This document shows positions 35,322-47,598 of a stretch of 64,000 nt of DNA, piece by piece (position 1 is the stretch's first letter; each line of letters opens with the position of its first letter). Position numbers and translations under genes: made by a program. The stretch lies in NCBI GenBank assembly GCA_948146395.1, contig OX411551.1, forward strand, positions 50,526,997 through 50,590,996, written 5' to 3'. The DNA comes from Fragum whitleyi. Lineage: Eukaryota > Mollusca > Bivalvia > Cardiida > Cardiidae. Below the pieces are notes generated by a model. That model had not been told where the DNA came from. It saw nothing but the letters and a program-made list of their open reading frames with translations, and did no database searches.

Positions 35322-36672
35322 CGAGGGTTGTCCGGAAAGTTCGTAGACAGTCTGAAATTCTCATTAACTACTTCCATTTTATTCATAATTCTTATGTTAA
35401 TCGCTACCCTAATAATCACTGACTTCATACCCGTAGAAAAATGTTCAACTTATTTATTGACATGTATATGACAGTTGCCTTAGCAACCCCACCTAGTGGT
35501 ACCCGGAGCACGTCGAAATTATAATATTTACCGATAACGATTGAATTCTAAAACAATTCAAGGCTTAGATATTTTGAGAATATCAAAATTAAAATGTATT
35601 TATTGTGCACAAAATATGAGAATTATCTTGTACTATTTTCAAAGCGATCGCTTTATAAATACTCGAGTGGATGAAGAATATTATAACAAACAGTGCGCGA
35701 GATGGAACGGAAAATGACGCCGTCAGACGTTGCGGCGGAGCAGCGTCTATTCTGCATTTTTCTTTAAGATCCGGGTAACGCGAAGAAAAACATATCTGAA
35801 CCTTTTATTACTATTACAGGAACAAATTACAAATCATTTTCAACACATGGTATTTATCAGTTGGAAATTTCCACTAACTAGTAATAAATGATTTTTAGCA
35901 AATCTGCTTTAATGCGAAGTCTCTGGTTTAGTTTGGAACGTCATTATGACGAAACGCAGTCCGATTAAAAAGGGTTTTGAGAACGAAGTTTGGAAGTGGT
36001 TAAAGAGTCGATCTTCAATGATAAGTGAACAGTTGAAATGGATGAGAGTCGAACAACACTAATATGAAATCATTTCTAATGAAAATTCATTTTGATAATT
36101 GAACAATACAGACAAATGAGTTTTGCGCGTTTTAGTATGGCTTTTTTAGAAAACGAATGTTATAGGACTGAACGGGATACACATAACCTCAATTTGTCTC
36201 AGGTACAAGCAGTGGTTGAAACACTTATGGTTAATTTGTGTAATATGATTACAAAACGAAGCGGCAAAATTTGGTGTTTATTTTTCTTCCCTGATTATAA
36301 GCAATAAATATTTTTTTCTAAAAGTGGGCAATGCTTGCTTTTTCATAATCATAACATTATATAACGGGTAGGTTAAAATAAAGACAAAACATCGATAAAT
36401 ACCTGTAATTGTTACTATTAGATTCGACTAAAGAAAGCAGTATTTTTACGTCGACGTTATATTATGCAGTACAGCGTCATTTTGTGCTCCGCACCGACCA
36501 ACATGCCTTTACAAAATTCTATGTTATTTTATCATTTACAAGAGAATCTGCTTGAAAATTTGTATAACGGCTCTTTGAAAAATATTGAATATTGACGTGT
36601 AGTGTTAAAAAGCCACAGACATACAGTATGTATGTACTAGATTATGTCTACGAACTTTCCGGACAACCCTCG
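35322..36672. mobile_element. Mariner-like transposon, decayed or internally deleted (1351 bp)
   Basis: Perfect 28 bp terminal inverted repeats begin CGAGGGTTGTCCGGAAAGTT and end CGTAGACA, flanked by TA (35320-35321, 36673-36674). The length is that of a typical mariner. From ATG at 35702 the frame reads MTPSDVAAEQRLFCIFL then stop, plausibly the start of a mariner-type helix-turn-helix region. Later text (FENEVWKWLKSRSS near 35980) could be the C-terminal part. No catalytic D,D,D block can be read through, and multiple stops and shifts are present, so it is non-functional. Confidence 0.8.
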
Positions 36673-36725
36673 TACAAAAGCTCAAAAGAACTCCGCGATC
36701 GTGGCATGCGGACTGTGGATACTTA

Positions 36726-37090
36726 CAGTTAACAGCATCGTGAAATAGACAATGTATATGATTTTGGATTTTTAATGATATTGAATGAGTGACGGCAGCA
36801 AGATTTGAATGTATTTAAGAAAAGGTATTCCAATATCTCTTTTTCGTCAATTTGCGATATCTTTACCCCCTTTATTCAAATCTGCGTCTTTTTGTGCTAG
36901 TGTATCTTCCTCCAAATCCAATTATATCGAGGAAGTGTTGTATCGATTTGAATAAAATGACTATTGGTTCGATTTCGATATAGCGATTTTGAGCGATTTC
37001 GAGTGATCGGAATGAATGAATGGAGCGATGAGCGAGCGATTTAGACTGATTTTGATCGAGATAAGTGTCAATTTCACGATGTTTTAAGTG
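36726..37090. mobile_element. MITE of the CAGTTAAC family, short copy (365 bp)
   Basis: Ends CAGTTAACAGCATCGTGAAA and, inverted, CACTTAAAACATCGTGAAAT, with TA on both sides. The right part carries GAATGAATGGAGCGATGAGC and GCGATTTAGACTGATTTTGA. The 86-codon minus-strand ORF over it is accidental. Confidence 0.8.
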
Positions 37091-37092
37091 TA

Positions 37093-37540
37093 AAGAGATT
37101 TTATATTCGTGTAAGGTTGTTGCTAAAGGCAAGAGACAGGAAACTCCCTACTAGCCTTATATAGGGTTCGACAACTTTGTGGTTTAGTGACACGACACTG
37201 TTTGATTATTGTCTTCCAAATGACAGGAAATGACTTTTTGTGCTTCCGGTCTGTGATTATTTCTATCATGGTATCAGGAAATGGTTCTTAATTCCTAAAA
37301 CAATCATTTACTTGGAATTTTGTTAGATACGGCACGTGTCTGAAAAAATGCAACATTCATGTCTTTGAGTACTAGAATAAGTACTTCAATGGAGATGTAT
37401 TTGTTAAACAAATGTCGATAAAATGGTTGATGCTTAGAATAATTGTCACTTAATTATGCGAAGAATATATTCGGAGCTTTGTTGGTTATTTCTATCTTAC
37501 ATATATTGTTTATGATAAATTTACAAAACAGAAGATATAG
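37093..37540. other. Intergenic, nothing recognised
   Basis: AT-rich sequence between two MITEs, with no coding or repeat signal that I could find. Confidence 0.4.
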
Positions 37541-37542
37541 TA

Positions 37543-37973
37543 CAGTTAATTAGATCGTGAAATTGACATTAAACTCAATCAAAACCATTCTAAATCGCTC
37601 ACTCAGCGCTCCTTTCATTCATTTCAAACACTCACTCAAATCTTACAAAAAACGCTCCAAACTCACTGAATAACATATAACAACAACTTCGTTCATAATA
37701 ATAATAGCTAGGGGAAAAAAATCGGGATTTCACTCATTTAATTGAAATTTTAAGCGTCTGGTAGTTTCTTGAAGAAATAGGGAGCTATCTAATGAACTTG
37801 TGTGCATATTTTATAAAAGGAAGGTTATAAATATTGCTTATTTTGTTCATCCTTGCAATACTGGATTACCTCCCATTAAATTAACTCAAAAGTCGCTCCA
37901 CACACTCATTCAATTTCATTTCTAAATCATTCCAAAATCATTCACCTTGTCAATTTCACTATGTTGTTAACTG
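37543..37973. mobile_element. MITE of the CAGTTAAC family, complete copy (431 bp)
   Basis: Ends CAGTTAATTAGATCGTGAAA and, inverted, CAGTTAACAACATAGTGAAA, with TA on both sides (37541-37542, 37974-37975). Very close in layout and sequence to the copy at 26451-26885, including GTCGCTCCACACACTCATTC. Confidence 0.85.
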
Positions 37974-38164
37974 TACATGTAATTTAATGTAAATTTAATT
38001 TAGAAACAAGTAGTGTAAGAACCAAGTTAACTGCTCGCTGCAGTGTGTAAAAATCGATTGACCAATAAAACATTAATCTATAACCAGATGGTAGTTTATA
38101 TCCATCATTTTTTTCACCAATTTGTGTAAAATACCCTCGTGGGTTGCCTTCTGAAATGTCGTAT

Positions 38165-40232
38165 CATTGAGAACATCGTGAAATCCTCCCTTTCAAAACC
38201 AACCAAAATCACTCGCTCAACACTCTTATTATTCATTCCTAACGCTTAATCCAATCACTAAAAACCCTCCGAAATTGTTAAAAACGCTTCGAAATCAGTA
38301 ACGAATGAGATTAATATCCTCGATATCAGTGAATTCCTATACATGTATGTAAAGAAGCGTAAAACCGGAAAACGTTCACAGCTCTGAATTCATCTTCTCA
38401 TCAAAATAATAAAGATGATAATTAAATCATAATAACAGTAATATACATAATAGATAAATAAGTTGAAACATTATGAAGAAGGTCGCAAGTACACATTAAA
38501 AATTCGACCTTAATTACTCATTCTAAGAATATTTTAGCCTATTTCTTGTGTTAAGTAAGCCTGTACCAAACAAGTCGTAGGACGAGAGTTTCCTTGTCTA
38601 TCATTAAAGATGACATATTTGCCGGGGTCAAATGATGGAAATAAACCCCATGACATTTCTTAATGATGTGTTTGATAATGAGGAGGGGGTCATAAATTTA
38701 CCCATGTATTTCTTTGTTATATTGATGTACTGTTTGACTTTAGCTTTTTCACTTTTGCCTCATTTTTTTTTCAAGAAGAATTCCCCCCAAACTTTTAAAT
38801 TCATCGGAGAACTTCGTGGATTCGGAACAAAGCTCGTAAAGCAATGTATCAAATTTACAAATTTCAAAAACCTTTTGGTAAGTTTCCACACAATGAATAT
38901 TTCAAAATCTTTGATTCAATGGTTACACCAATCTTACTTACGGGGCAGAGATCTGGGGGTATGAATATTCTGAAATGGTTGAACAAATCCATCTTAAATA
39001 TTGCAAAGATTTCCTAGGAGTTGGTACTTCAGTAAATAACTCAATGGACCTAGGTGAATGTTGTAGACTCCCAATAGCATATCAATATCACACAAATTTT
39101 TTAAAATACTGGTTAAGACTTATACAAATGAATCCCAGGAGATATCCCAAAAAAACTGTTATGATATGCTTAAAAAATTTGATGAAATAGGAAGGTTAAA
39201 CTGGGTTTCCAATATTAGACAGTTTTTATTTACATACGGCTTTGGTATTGTCTGGATTTCCCAAGAAGTCGGTAATACAACCCAGTTTCTTAAGAATTTA
39301 AAACAGAGACTTAAAGACTGCTATTCACAAACTTGGCATAGTGATATTATTAATTCATCAAGATGTGATTTCTATCAAAGTTTTAAAAGTCTTCTAGACG
39401 TAGAAAAGTACCTGACAATCGATATGCCACAGTATCATAGGCGCTCATTGAGTTGTTTTAGATGTTCAAATCATAAACTTAATATAGAAATTGGTCGACA
39501 TTATAATGTTAATAGAGAAGATAGAGTATGTGTTTATTGTTTCTCCGAAAAAAATGTTCTAGTCTTAGATGATGAATTTCACGCCTTTTTTATTTGTGAG
39601 AAATTTACAGATGTTCGAAAAATCTATCTACTATCATGGTTCACAGGTTTTCATACTAGAGACGATCTTAGTTCTATTTTTCAAAGTCAAAATACTAATA
39701 TTATAAAAAAGACAGCTTTATATGTTACAAAATTATTAGAAAGTATTTAGTTTGCACATCACCATGAATGTATCTTGTTGAATGTAATATGTATTATGGG
39801 CCAGAGGCCTAATTACTTAATAAAGTATATTGTATTGTATTGTATTGTATATTAATCAAAATTATATAAAAGAAAAGAAAAATCAACAGATTTATTGAAA
39901 ATGAAAACTGCTAAAATATCTATAATATCACTGACTTTACTTTATTTTGGAGAGTCTGACTGGTTCGTAATTACATAGAACGATATTTATAGAAATTTTA
40001 TGTATATTTCATTACAGGGGGTAATAGATATCGCTATATTTGTTCATCTTGTACAACATTAGCGATATTTGATTTCCTTCCTTTAATTTCATTCGAAACT
40101 TACTCATTGCACTCATTCAATTTCATTCCATTACAATTCCAAAACCATTCAACTTAATGTTTTGAGCGTTAAGCAAACGATTCAAGAATGGTATGGATCG
40201 TGGAAAGTGTCAATATCACGATGCTCTAATTG
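38165..40232. mobile_element. CAGTTAAC-family MITE split by a LINE insertion
   Basis: The left part (38165-~38340) has GAACATCGTGAAAT and AAAATCACTCGCTCAACACT. The right part (~39885-40232) has ATATCGCTATATTTGTTCAT, TTGATTTCCTTCCTTTAATT, CATTCAATTTCATTCC and the end GTCAATATCACGATGCTC. Together they make one MITE; the LINE fragment lies between them. Both TIRs are mutated at the outermost bases, so the assignment rests on order and arm content. Confidence 0.55.
38817..39855 (+). pseudogene. LINE ORF2 C-terminal half, frameshifted (same family as 47855-50138)
   Basis: From about 38817 the frame reads WIRNKARKAMYQIYKFQKPF and FKIFDSMVTPILL, then a frameshift near 38940 leads into GAEIWGYEYSEMVEQIHLKY. 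A second shift near 39165 leads into the long frame to 39750. These blocks align in order with residues ~303-600 of the intact ORF at 47926-49812, including YGFGFVWIS / YGFGIVWIS, HRRSLSCFRCSNHKLNIE and the Cys-X2-Cys...His-X4-Cys knuckle (VCVYC, EFHAFFIC). The RT catalytic part is absent or unreadable upstream. The 3' end GGGCCAGAGGCCTAATTACT then (GTATT)n at 39826-39851 parallels GGGCCGGTGGCCTTATATAC of the other copy. Confidence 0.85.
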
Positions 40233-40320
40233 TTAATGTTTAATGCAATTCCTATTGAGAACGAATGTAAGAGTCGTAATGAGAGATCTTTGACAGTTTA
40301 AGCAAATGACAAAGAGGCGT

Positions 40321-40471
40321 AAATATATAATAAGTACTTAGTGTTTTGTATGCGAAAAAATATCTAACGAGGTTGGGTGAATTGATAATTGTCGAGGCTT
40401 TGCGGCAATTATCAATTCTCACAACCGAGTTAGTTATTTTTTATACAATACACTAAGTACGTATTATATTT
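40321..40471. repeat. Long fold-back, ~70 bp arms
   Basis: AAGTACTTAGTGTTTTGTAT on the left pairs with ATACAATACACTAAGTACGT on the right. AACGAGGTTGGGTGAATTGA and GATAATTGTCG pair with CGGCAATTATCAATTCTCAC and AACCGAGTTAG. Only a short GAGGCTTTG loop separates the arms. No coding. Confidence 0.85.
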
Positions 40472-41108
40472 ATCTTATAACCCGTATTTGTCTTGTTTTT
40501 GTCGATGTTTCTGACTAAAATGCAAGTTTCCAAAAATAACCGCATTATATCATTGTTCTAAAAATAACTGTGATATCATAAAATAATATCATACGGGATG
40601 TTATCATACGGATATTTGTATAGTTATAAGATAAAGGAATAATACGTATTCTTTTCGTATGAATATTTCATATTTCATATTTCCTCAAATTTACCGTCGT
40701 TATTCACAAGAAAGAAAGCTTGGGCCCAAACGAAAGCTTCACTACTTACTAAAATTGAACATGGTTTAACCCATTAACCCATAAAGCATGTCAAAAACTT
40801 TCAAGAACGGTTCATCTTATCTTGCATCAAATAAAAGCTAATTCCTTTTTAAAATGTCAGTTCAAGTGCAATCTAAATAAAATGGAAGCGTTTGAGCTGA
40901 AACAAGTGTACACGTATCATACGTGATAAAATGCTCTTTCGCTGCCTTTCGCTGCCTTTCGCTGCCTTTCACTGCCATTGTCACCATGTGTACTTAATGA
41001 AACTGTAAATCATCATTTGTAAAGAAAGAGTATAACCCAACTCGACTGTAGATATTGAAATTAAAACTGAGTAAAACTAAAACAAAATTTTATTCAGTGC
41101 ATGGTGAA
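40472..41108. other. Intergenic with a short CTTTCGCTGC tandem
   Basis: Four copies of the decamer CTTTCGCTGC (or CTTTCACTGC) lie at about 40936-40975. No gene. Confidence 0.5.
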
Positions 41109-41110
41109 TA

Positions 41111-41519
41111 CAGTTAGTTACATGGTGAAATTGACATTCATCTCAATCAAAACCATTCTCAATCGCTCATTCAGCGCTTCCTTCATTCATTCAAATTACA
41201 AAAAATATAAGATCAACGAGTATATTCAAAATGAATAAAGCAAGAACCAAATCGCGATTTAACTGACATAATTGAAATTTAAAGCGTCTGATTGGTTCTT
41301 TAAGCAATAGAAAGCCTTTTATTGAACTTTCATGCATATTTTATTAAAGGCAAGTAATACATATCTCAAATTTTGTTCAATCCTGAATAAAATTAGCGAT
41401 ATTGCATTACCCCCCCCCCCCTTTAGTTTCACTCAAAACTCGCTCCAAATACTCATTCAACATCATTCCGAAATCATTCCAAATCGTTCACCTTGTCAAT
41501 TTTACGATGTAATTTACTT
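41111..41519. mobile_element. MITE of the CAGTTAAC family (~409 bp)
   Basis: The left end CAGTTAGTTACATGGTGAAA follows TA. The right end GTCAATTTTACGATGTAATT is decayed at its last bases. It contains CGCTCATTCAGCGCTTCCTT and the TTTTGTTCAATCCTGAATAA internal palindrome, plus a C tract at about 41410-41421. Confidence 0.75.
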
Positions 41520-41643
41520 TATAAGGGCTTGAACTTTACATTTCATCTAATTGACATGCGGATAAGGAAATCCCCGTAGCTGGTTAGACAGCTACATGTA
41601 CATAGTGTAACTAGAAGTTTGCTTATCCATCTACTGATATTAC

Positions 41644-42454
41644 TAGTAATATCGTGAAATTAAAATTCATTTCGATAAATACAATTCTAAATAGATCGCT
41701 CAGCGCTCAATCTGATTCTTTCGAGTCACTCATTAACTTCACTCCAAACCGCTAAGAAATCGTTCAAAACGAGCAACAACTTCATTGAAACCAATGAAAT
41801 TATTTACGATTTCATTGTATTGTGTTGTTTTAAAAACAGTTTCTTCAGTGCTTTTCGATGGTTAATCGATAAATAACGGTAGATAATCACTCGATAATCT
41901 CATCGCAAAAGCAGTGAAATTATCAAAAACTTAAACTCTGCTTTGTGCAATTCATCCTATCTGACGTCATCTATGCGGGCGTAATAAGTGACGTCACAAT
42001 GAACGTTGCATAGCAATGACGTGCAAAATGACGCGCTTTACGAAATATGTCCTAGAAATTACACATTTTGTCTCTTTTTTGCAATAACGAAATAGAATAA
42101 TCGTTTGTTTTTCGAGTAAGATCGATTAATATCTCATTTCGTGAACAACAAAAACCTTATTTTCTCTCGTGGCTCCACCATTCGTGAAAATACAGCTTTT
42201 GTTGTTCACTCAATAAATATAAATCGACCTTACACTGAAATGAACGATTATCCTATATTTCTTTGGTCCCTTCGGTGCTATTCATTATTGGATGGTCATA
42301 AAACATTCATAATTTAACCCAAATGGGCGAAATTATCGATTACTTATTACCCTCTTTAAATTATTTTAAAAAATTGCTTATCTGACTCCTTCAACTACAC
42401 TTCGAATTCATTCCTAAAGCAAATTCCTTGTCAATTTCACGGTGTTCTTAACTA
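41644..42454. mobile_element. CAGTTAAC-family MITE containing a fold-back element
   Basis: The left end TAGTAATATCGTGAAATTAA and the right end GTCAATTTCACGGTGTTCTT plus AACTATA are family ends. The left arm shows ATCGCTCAGCGCTCAATC. The length exceeds that of other copies because fold-back family FB (about 41840-42290, reverse orientation) lies inside it, so FB moved after the MITE. Confidence 0.7.
41840..42290 (-). mobile_element. Fold-back element family FB, reverse copy
   Basis: Matches 58235-58650 and 61995-62390 in the opposite orientation. Shared text: CGATAAATAACGGTAGATAA, CTATCTGACGTCATCTATGC, GTGACGTCACAATGAACGTT, GCATAGCAATGACGTGC and CTAGAAATT. The hairpin GAATAATCGTTTGTTT...TTTGTTGTTCAC...CGATTATCCTAT includes AACAAAA(C/G)C arms. 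No ORF. Confidence 0.8.
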
Positions 42455-42545
42455 TACATTACATGAAAGGGTGTAGCCACACAATGAGGACTATGATCAG
42501 GCCGTCAGGATACATAGAAGTCTGCATGGCGCATATTCGAAATTG

Positions 42546-42849
42546 TTAGCAATATCTTTTACCTCCCTTTAATGAAATGTACATAAATTGTTTATAAATG
42601 GCTTTTTTATTTCTTTCGGAAACAGACGCTTTGAAATTAGATGCTTACAATACATTAATATATGCAAATATGGCTATATTCTACCATTCTTTTGTTTTGA
42701 ATTTAGTTGTTGATCTAGTATTTTTATTGTGATTTTGGAGCGGTTGTGAATGGTTTGAGTGATTGTTTGGAATGAAAATGGAGCGCTGAATGAGCGATTA
42801 AGAATGGTTGTTAACGAGGTGAATGTCTATTTCACGATGTTGCTAACTG
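42546..42849 (-). mobile_element. Truncated CAGTTAAC-family MITE
   Basis: The right end GTCTATTTCACGATGTTGCT then AACTG is followed by TA (42850-42851). The arm GAGCGCTGAATGAGCGATTA is present. The opposite end stops near the internal TAGCAATATCTTTTACCTCC, so roughly a third is missing. Confidence 0.7.
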
Positions 42850-44996
42850 TATGAACATAGAAACAGGCTGAATAAGGCCATTTACGCGGTCTTTTCTTTT
42901 TGCCGCAAAACAAATATATTTAACATTGACATTGACATTATACTTTCCATTTATCACGTCTGCTAAGTAGGAAGGACCGTCAGATAACATCCTGTTTCTA
43001 TGAATGGAGTGAATTTGTTAATTGATTATCACTCCTCTTCCATGTCCATTAGTTAAAATAGACGACATCAAATCAAAGAAACGGGATTTTAATGATGCAT
43101 TAACGCCAAGACATAAAGACATCAAAGAAATGCGTATACAGTACGGAACATCGGGAATTTGACAATCATTTCAATCACAATCCGATCATTCACGGGCAAT
43201 CACGTTCAATCAGCGCTCAGCGTTCAATCAGCGTTCAATCACAATTTTACAATCAGCGTTCAATCAGAATCGTTACAAAGCGTTCAATCAGAACCGTTCA
43301 CTCATTCCGATCGGTTACATGATAAGAAACCGTTCAATCAGTTTTAACGAAATTATTTTCGTTTGATTAAAAATAATTCATTTTGTTGATAGAATAGATA
43401 AATAAAAAAGCAAATTCACAATCTTCTCGAAATAAATAGCTCTAGCGACTTTCGGAAACATCCAGGCAAATTAAAGGCGAGACGACGAGTACTTGCGCGT
43501 GTTCGTTTCTCATTCCAGTTCGATCCCAAAACCGTTTTCGCCTCAGTGCCAGTTCGTACCTAGTCCGCCAGTAGAGAATGAAAGGATGAACAGTCGAGAG
43601 ATTTTCCTTACTTTCTTTAAAAAAAAATGTCTCTCCTCAGTGGCCGGCTTTACCGGGGCCAAAATGTTTTATTAAAGGCAAGAACATTGTTACCCTTAAA
43701 AATTATTACTTAATGAAAGTGCTTTCAATTGACTGGTAAGTCAATCCTATCCATGTTACTCTCCAATATTTCATTGATTAGGACATGCTCACCAGCCACA
43801 TGCATCTCATTTTCATATGGCGGATTCATGGAGACTGTAATGTAGACTGGTAAACCTGTCCCATCCACGCTACCCTCCGATCTATATCGATAGATTGAGG
43901 CAGGCTCGCCAGTCAAACCGTAATGTAGGTTTTACTCTACAGTTGGGTCTTCAAAGTTAACCACAAGTTGATTAAATTTCCCGAGGAAAATGAATGATAA
44001 GACTCACGATAGGGGCTACTTTAAATCCGCAACTGCAATCTAGGGTAATTGTGGGCTGCATTTTTTTATGAAAAGGTTTCGGTCAACTTGTATCGAAACT
44101 TCTTACATTTAACTATTGAGTCCTATGCTGGTGGTATGAGCACCTAATTATTGACTCTTGATATTACTGTATTTTACCAGTGAATACAGTAAGAAGAATC
44201 TGGAAAATGAAAATTGAATGACCTTAGAATGAAATTGAATTAGTGTGATGAGCAAAATTAGATTGATTTTCAAGGGAGGTAAAACAAAATCGACAATAAA
44301 TTAGTGCTAATTGATTACCTCCCTTTAAAAGATCTACCAACTTTTCTGGATTTGTGTCTTTACAAACAAATCAGAGCCTTAAAAATCAACGACAGCCTTA
44401 AAAAATCATACAATCATTTTATTGGAATGCTGATTATTTTGCACAGATTCAAAGTGTTTTTTTTAATGATTTTGGAGCGTTTTAAATTAATTGGAGTGAG
44501 TTTTAGGAATGAAATATTTGAGCACTAGGCGGGTGATTTCGATTGGTTTTGATCTAGATGAATGTCAATTTCACAATGTGATTTGCCGTTACACAAGACC
44601 TTTTCTGAACCATCAGCTGGGAGAAGAAAGTCAAATTTGATGGATGCCTTCATCAGAGATTGGGCCTGGGACCCAACAATTTGTGTGTTAGAAAGGGGGT
44701 TAACACTGCTTTTAACAATCTTAGAGTCTTTTCAGCTTTTCAAGCACTACCATTAGATCCCTTCCTAGCCTCTAGCTGCTATCCCGCATAGGTTTATGAT
44801 AATTAATCCACAGGGGCTAAGCCTAGCAGTTACGCAGGGCTGTCAAACATGGGGTAGCGAGTTAGAACCCAAGATCAGCCGACTTTCATCCATCAATATT
44901 GATTATACTAGAGTCAACGGCTAATGATATTTTACTTACGATAAAATGTAGCACGCATTAGATGGATGAGCCGCTAGTGGCTCACAAGAAATGTTG

Positions 44997-45081
44997 AGGT
45001 TTTACTGGTGTGAGAAAGGATATGAGTTGGTGCACTGGCCAACTGCACCAACTCATATCCTTTCTCACACCAGTAAAACCT
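44997..45081. repeat. Perfect 38 bp inverted duplication found only in copy 2
   Basis: Arms 44997-45034 and 45044-45081 are exact complements (AGGTTTTACTGGTGTGAGAA at the outside, GAGTTGGTGCA at the inside) around a 9 base spacer CTGGCCAAC. Copy 1 at 18128-18200 has only the left arm, followed by TATAAATTATAAACTCC. The right arm therefore arose, or was replaced, after the two copies diverged. Confidence 0.9.
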
Positions 45082-46269
45082 GCACTAATATTGAAAGTGG
45101 TATTAAACCCCATGCAAACAAAACATATCAACCCAACCCATTCGGGGGAACAACTTGTAGGAAAGGACGTTGGCTCTAGGAGCAAATGAATGGGTGTCGG
45201 ATACACTACCACAGCAGTTACGCAAATACATCCGCCTATATAGTTGTGATGACAATATATTTCACATATCCTTGAATCACTTACAACACATGCTGAATAT
45301 GGCCATGATTTGTATAGAGGTAGTGGACCCTAAATAGTTCCTCCACACATCCGAACTCACGATCTTTCACAATGTTTACAGAGGTTTCATAATTAAAATC
45401 ATCAGGAAACCTCAGTTAACACTGTTACAGTTCATTACTCTCCAAATGTTGTGTATCTATCACGGGTGTACTACCTTAATCCAATTCAATCAAAACCTGG
45501 AAATTCCCATTTTGGCAGGAGATATAGACAAGGATCATCCTGAACATATGTGCAGTCTGATCTTAGTCTACACCATCTTTTTGACCAAGAACTGTGTTGA
45601 GACTAAATTTTCAAGACAAAATTTGTTGGATGATTTTTCTTTCAGAGACATTCAGCACTTTGCTTTAAAGCTAGTGTAATTTAGCCTGGATTTATACTAA
45701 GCATAAGAAGGGAAAATGGACATTGGCATTGATGAACCATGTGCGGATCCATTGGGGGGGTATCAGGACAAAAAGATTACATTGAAATACATTTATACAT
45801 ATATATCATCAGTGGGTGACCAAAATGCTATCTCATTTGAGGTTTAGCTTAAACCTTTTGCTTACCAACTGATAAATTGATTAATAGACAACTATGTTTG
45901 CACTGCTCTCATGGAAAACAAAAACACCACATGTGGGTGCCTATGCTTGGCTGTTGGTGAAAAAAAATGTCAAAACAGGGGCACAATTTGCAAAATATGC
46001 ATCTAGATTTATACATCTTGGCAGAAGAGTTGGTTCTTTGGTTAGAGAAAATATGAGACAAGTTCCAATTCAATACCTTTAGGAATACCATAATATCACA
46101 AAATGTCAAAGGTTATGCAAGACGACAACCAAGGCTATAGCAACTACTTCACTAAAAATTCAGGATCAGCACATGTGTTGTAAACCGTTTTGGAATACTA
46201 ACCGTCTCGAGACGGCTCGCTCTCCGTTTTGGAATTCCAAGCCCGATCGATCCGTCTCGAGACGGCTTG

Positions 46270-47598
46270 ATGGGAATATCGTAAAGAAAAATGAAAAATA
46301 ACAGAATTTTCCTAGGAAAAAATGTTAACAAAAATGTGCAAGTTAAGTTAGTATCTTGAAAAAAAAATTGATAATAATGCTTTTTAAAAAGGAATATGTT
46401 GTATTTTATAGCAAACTCCGTACCCCCGGGATATTCTGTATAAATAAGAATGTTGACAGAATTATGAGCAGTCAGTTAAATCATTACGATGACTTAAACA
46501 CAGAAAGGAATAGTCAGTTTTAAGTGTCTTGGTTAGTCCCTCATGAGATATGCAATTGACAACGCGTTATGATTTTAATTACCCTTATACAGATACAGTA
46601 GAGATACACATGCAGGGAATTATGCGTTTTTATTTTCATTACAGATTTCCTTCTTGAGAACATATTTTTCTACAAATATATTTCCCTAATTTTCATTTCA
46701 TTTTTTTTTATTTCACGAATTTATTTGAATTTGATTTCGTCACATTTAAAGTCAGTAATGAACAATGAGCATTCATTTTCAAAAATAATGAACTAAGATT
46801 TGTCTTGAATTACATCTGTTTACATTTTTTTATATTAACTTGACGCAACTTGTAATTTCTATTTTAGTTTAAAAAATAAAAAGAAATATAATTTGTTAAC
46901 CCATAATTCTTAGTAATAAATGTACTATAACCAAAGATTTTTCCTCAAAAAGTAAAACATTAAGTTAATTTCTCAAAAAGTAATTAAGATAATTTAGAAA
47001 ATGCTGTTTATCTCTTTAACTTTGCTTTTCAAAATGAATTAAATAAAAAATATTTTAAATTCAATACGCTGAATTCAAAATAAATGATCTGTTTATTTCA
47101 CTCTTGATTTAAAAAAAAACCAAACTCTTCTATACACTATTCCTAACTAGTGAATTTTAGAATGTGTTTCGAATATATTGTCAATTACATGTATTCGGAC
47201 ATTTTAATGAGTCTTGCTTACGATTTAGCAAAAATTGAGCAGAAAGTACGCAATGTATGCTGAGATCATATTACACAACCGTGCAGGGGTGCAGCGGTAG
47301 ATAATATGGCGGATCTGATTTTAAGGAGATTGCTATTACTTCTAATTCGTTTACTTGTCAAAATGATAGAAATGGGTCTGGGACACAGGATAATTTTATA
47401 ATTTCTATTCGAATAAGCATTGCTTTTCTCGATTCAAAATGGGGGGGGGGTATCAATTTTAGAAACAATGTTCATTACTTTATTTGAAACAAGAAGCATT
47501 TAAACATGTTGAAAGGTATATGATTAATTTATATTTACGTAACAAAAGTTGAATTTCATTTGAGTCAAAATAAAGCACCTTGTTGATTCGCTAAGTGA
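46270..47598. other. AT-rich filler of the nested element, no gene
   Basis: Very AT-rich with short homopolymers and a G tract near 47442. No ORF, tandem structure or TIR recognised. Confidence 0.4.
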
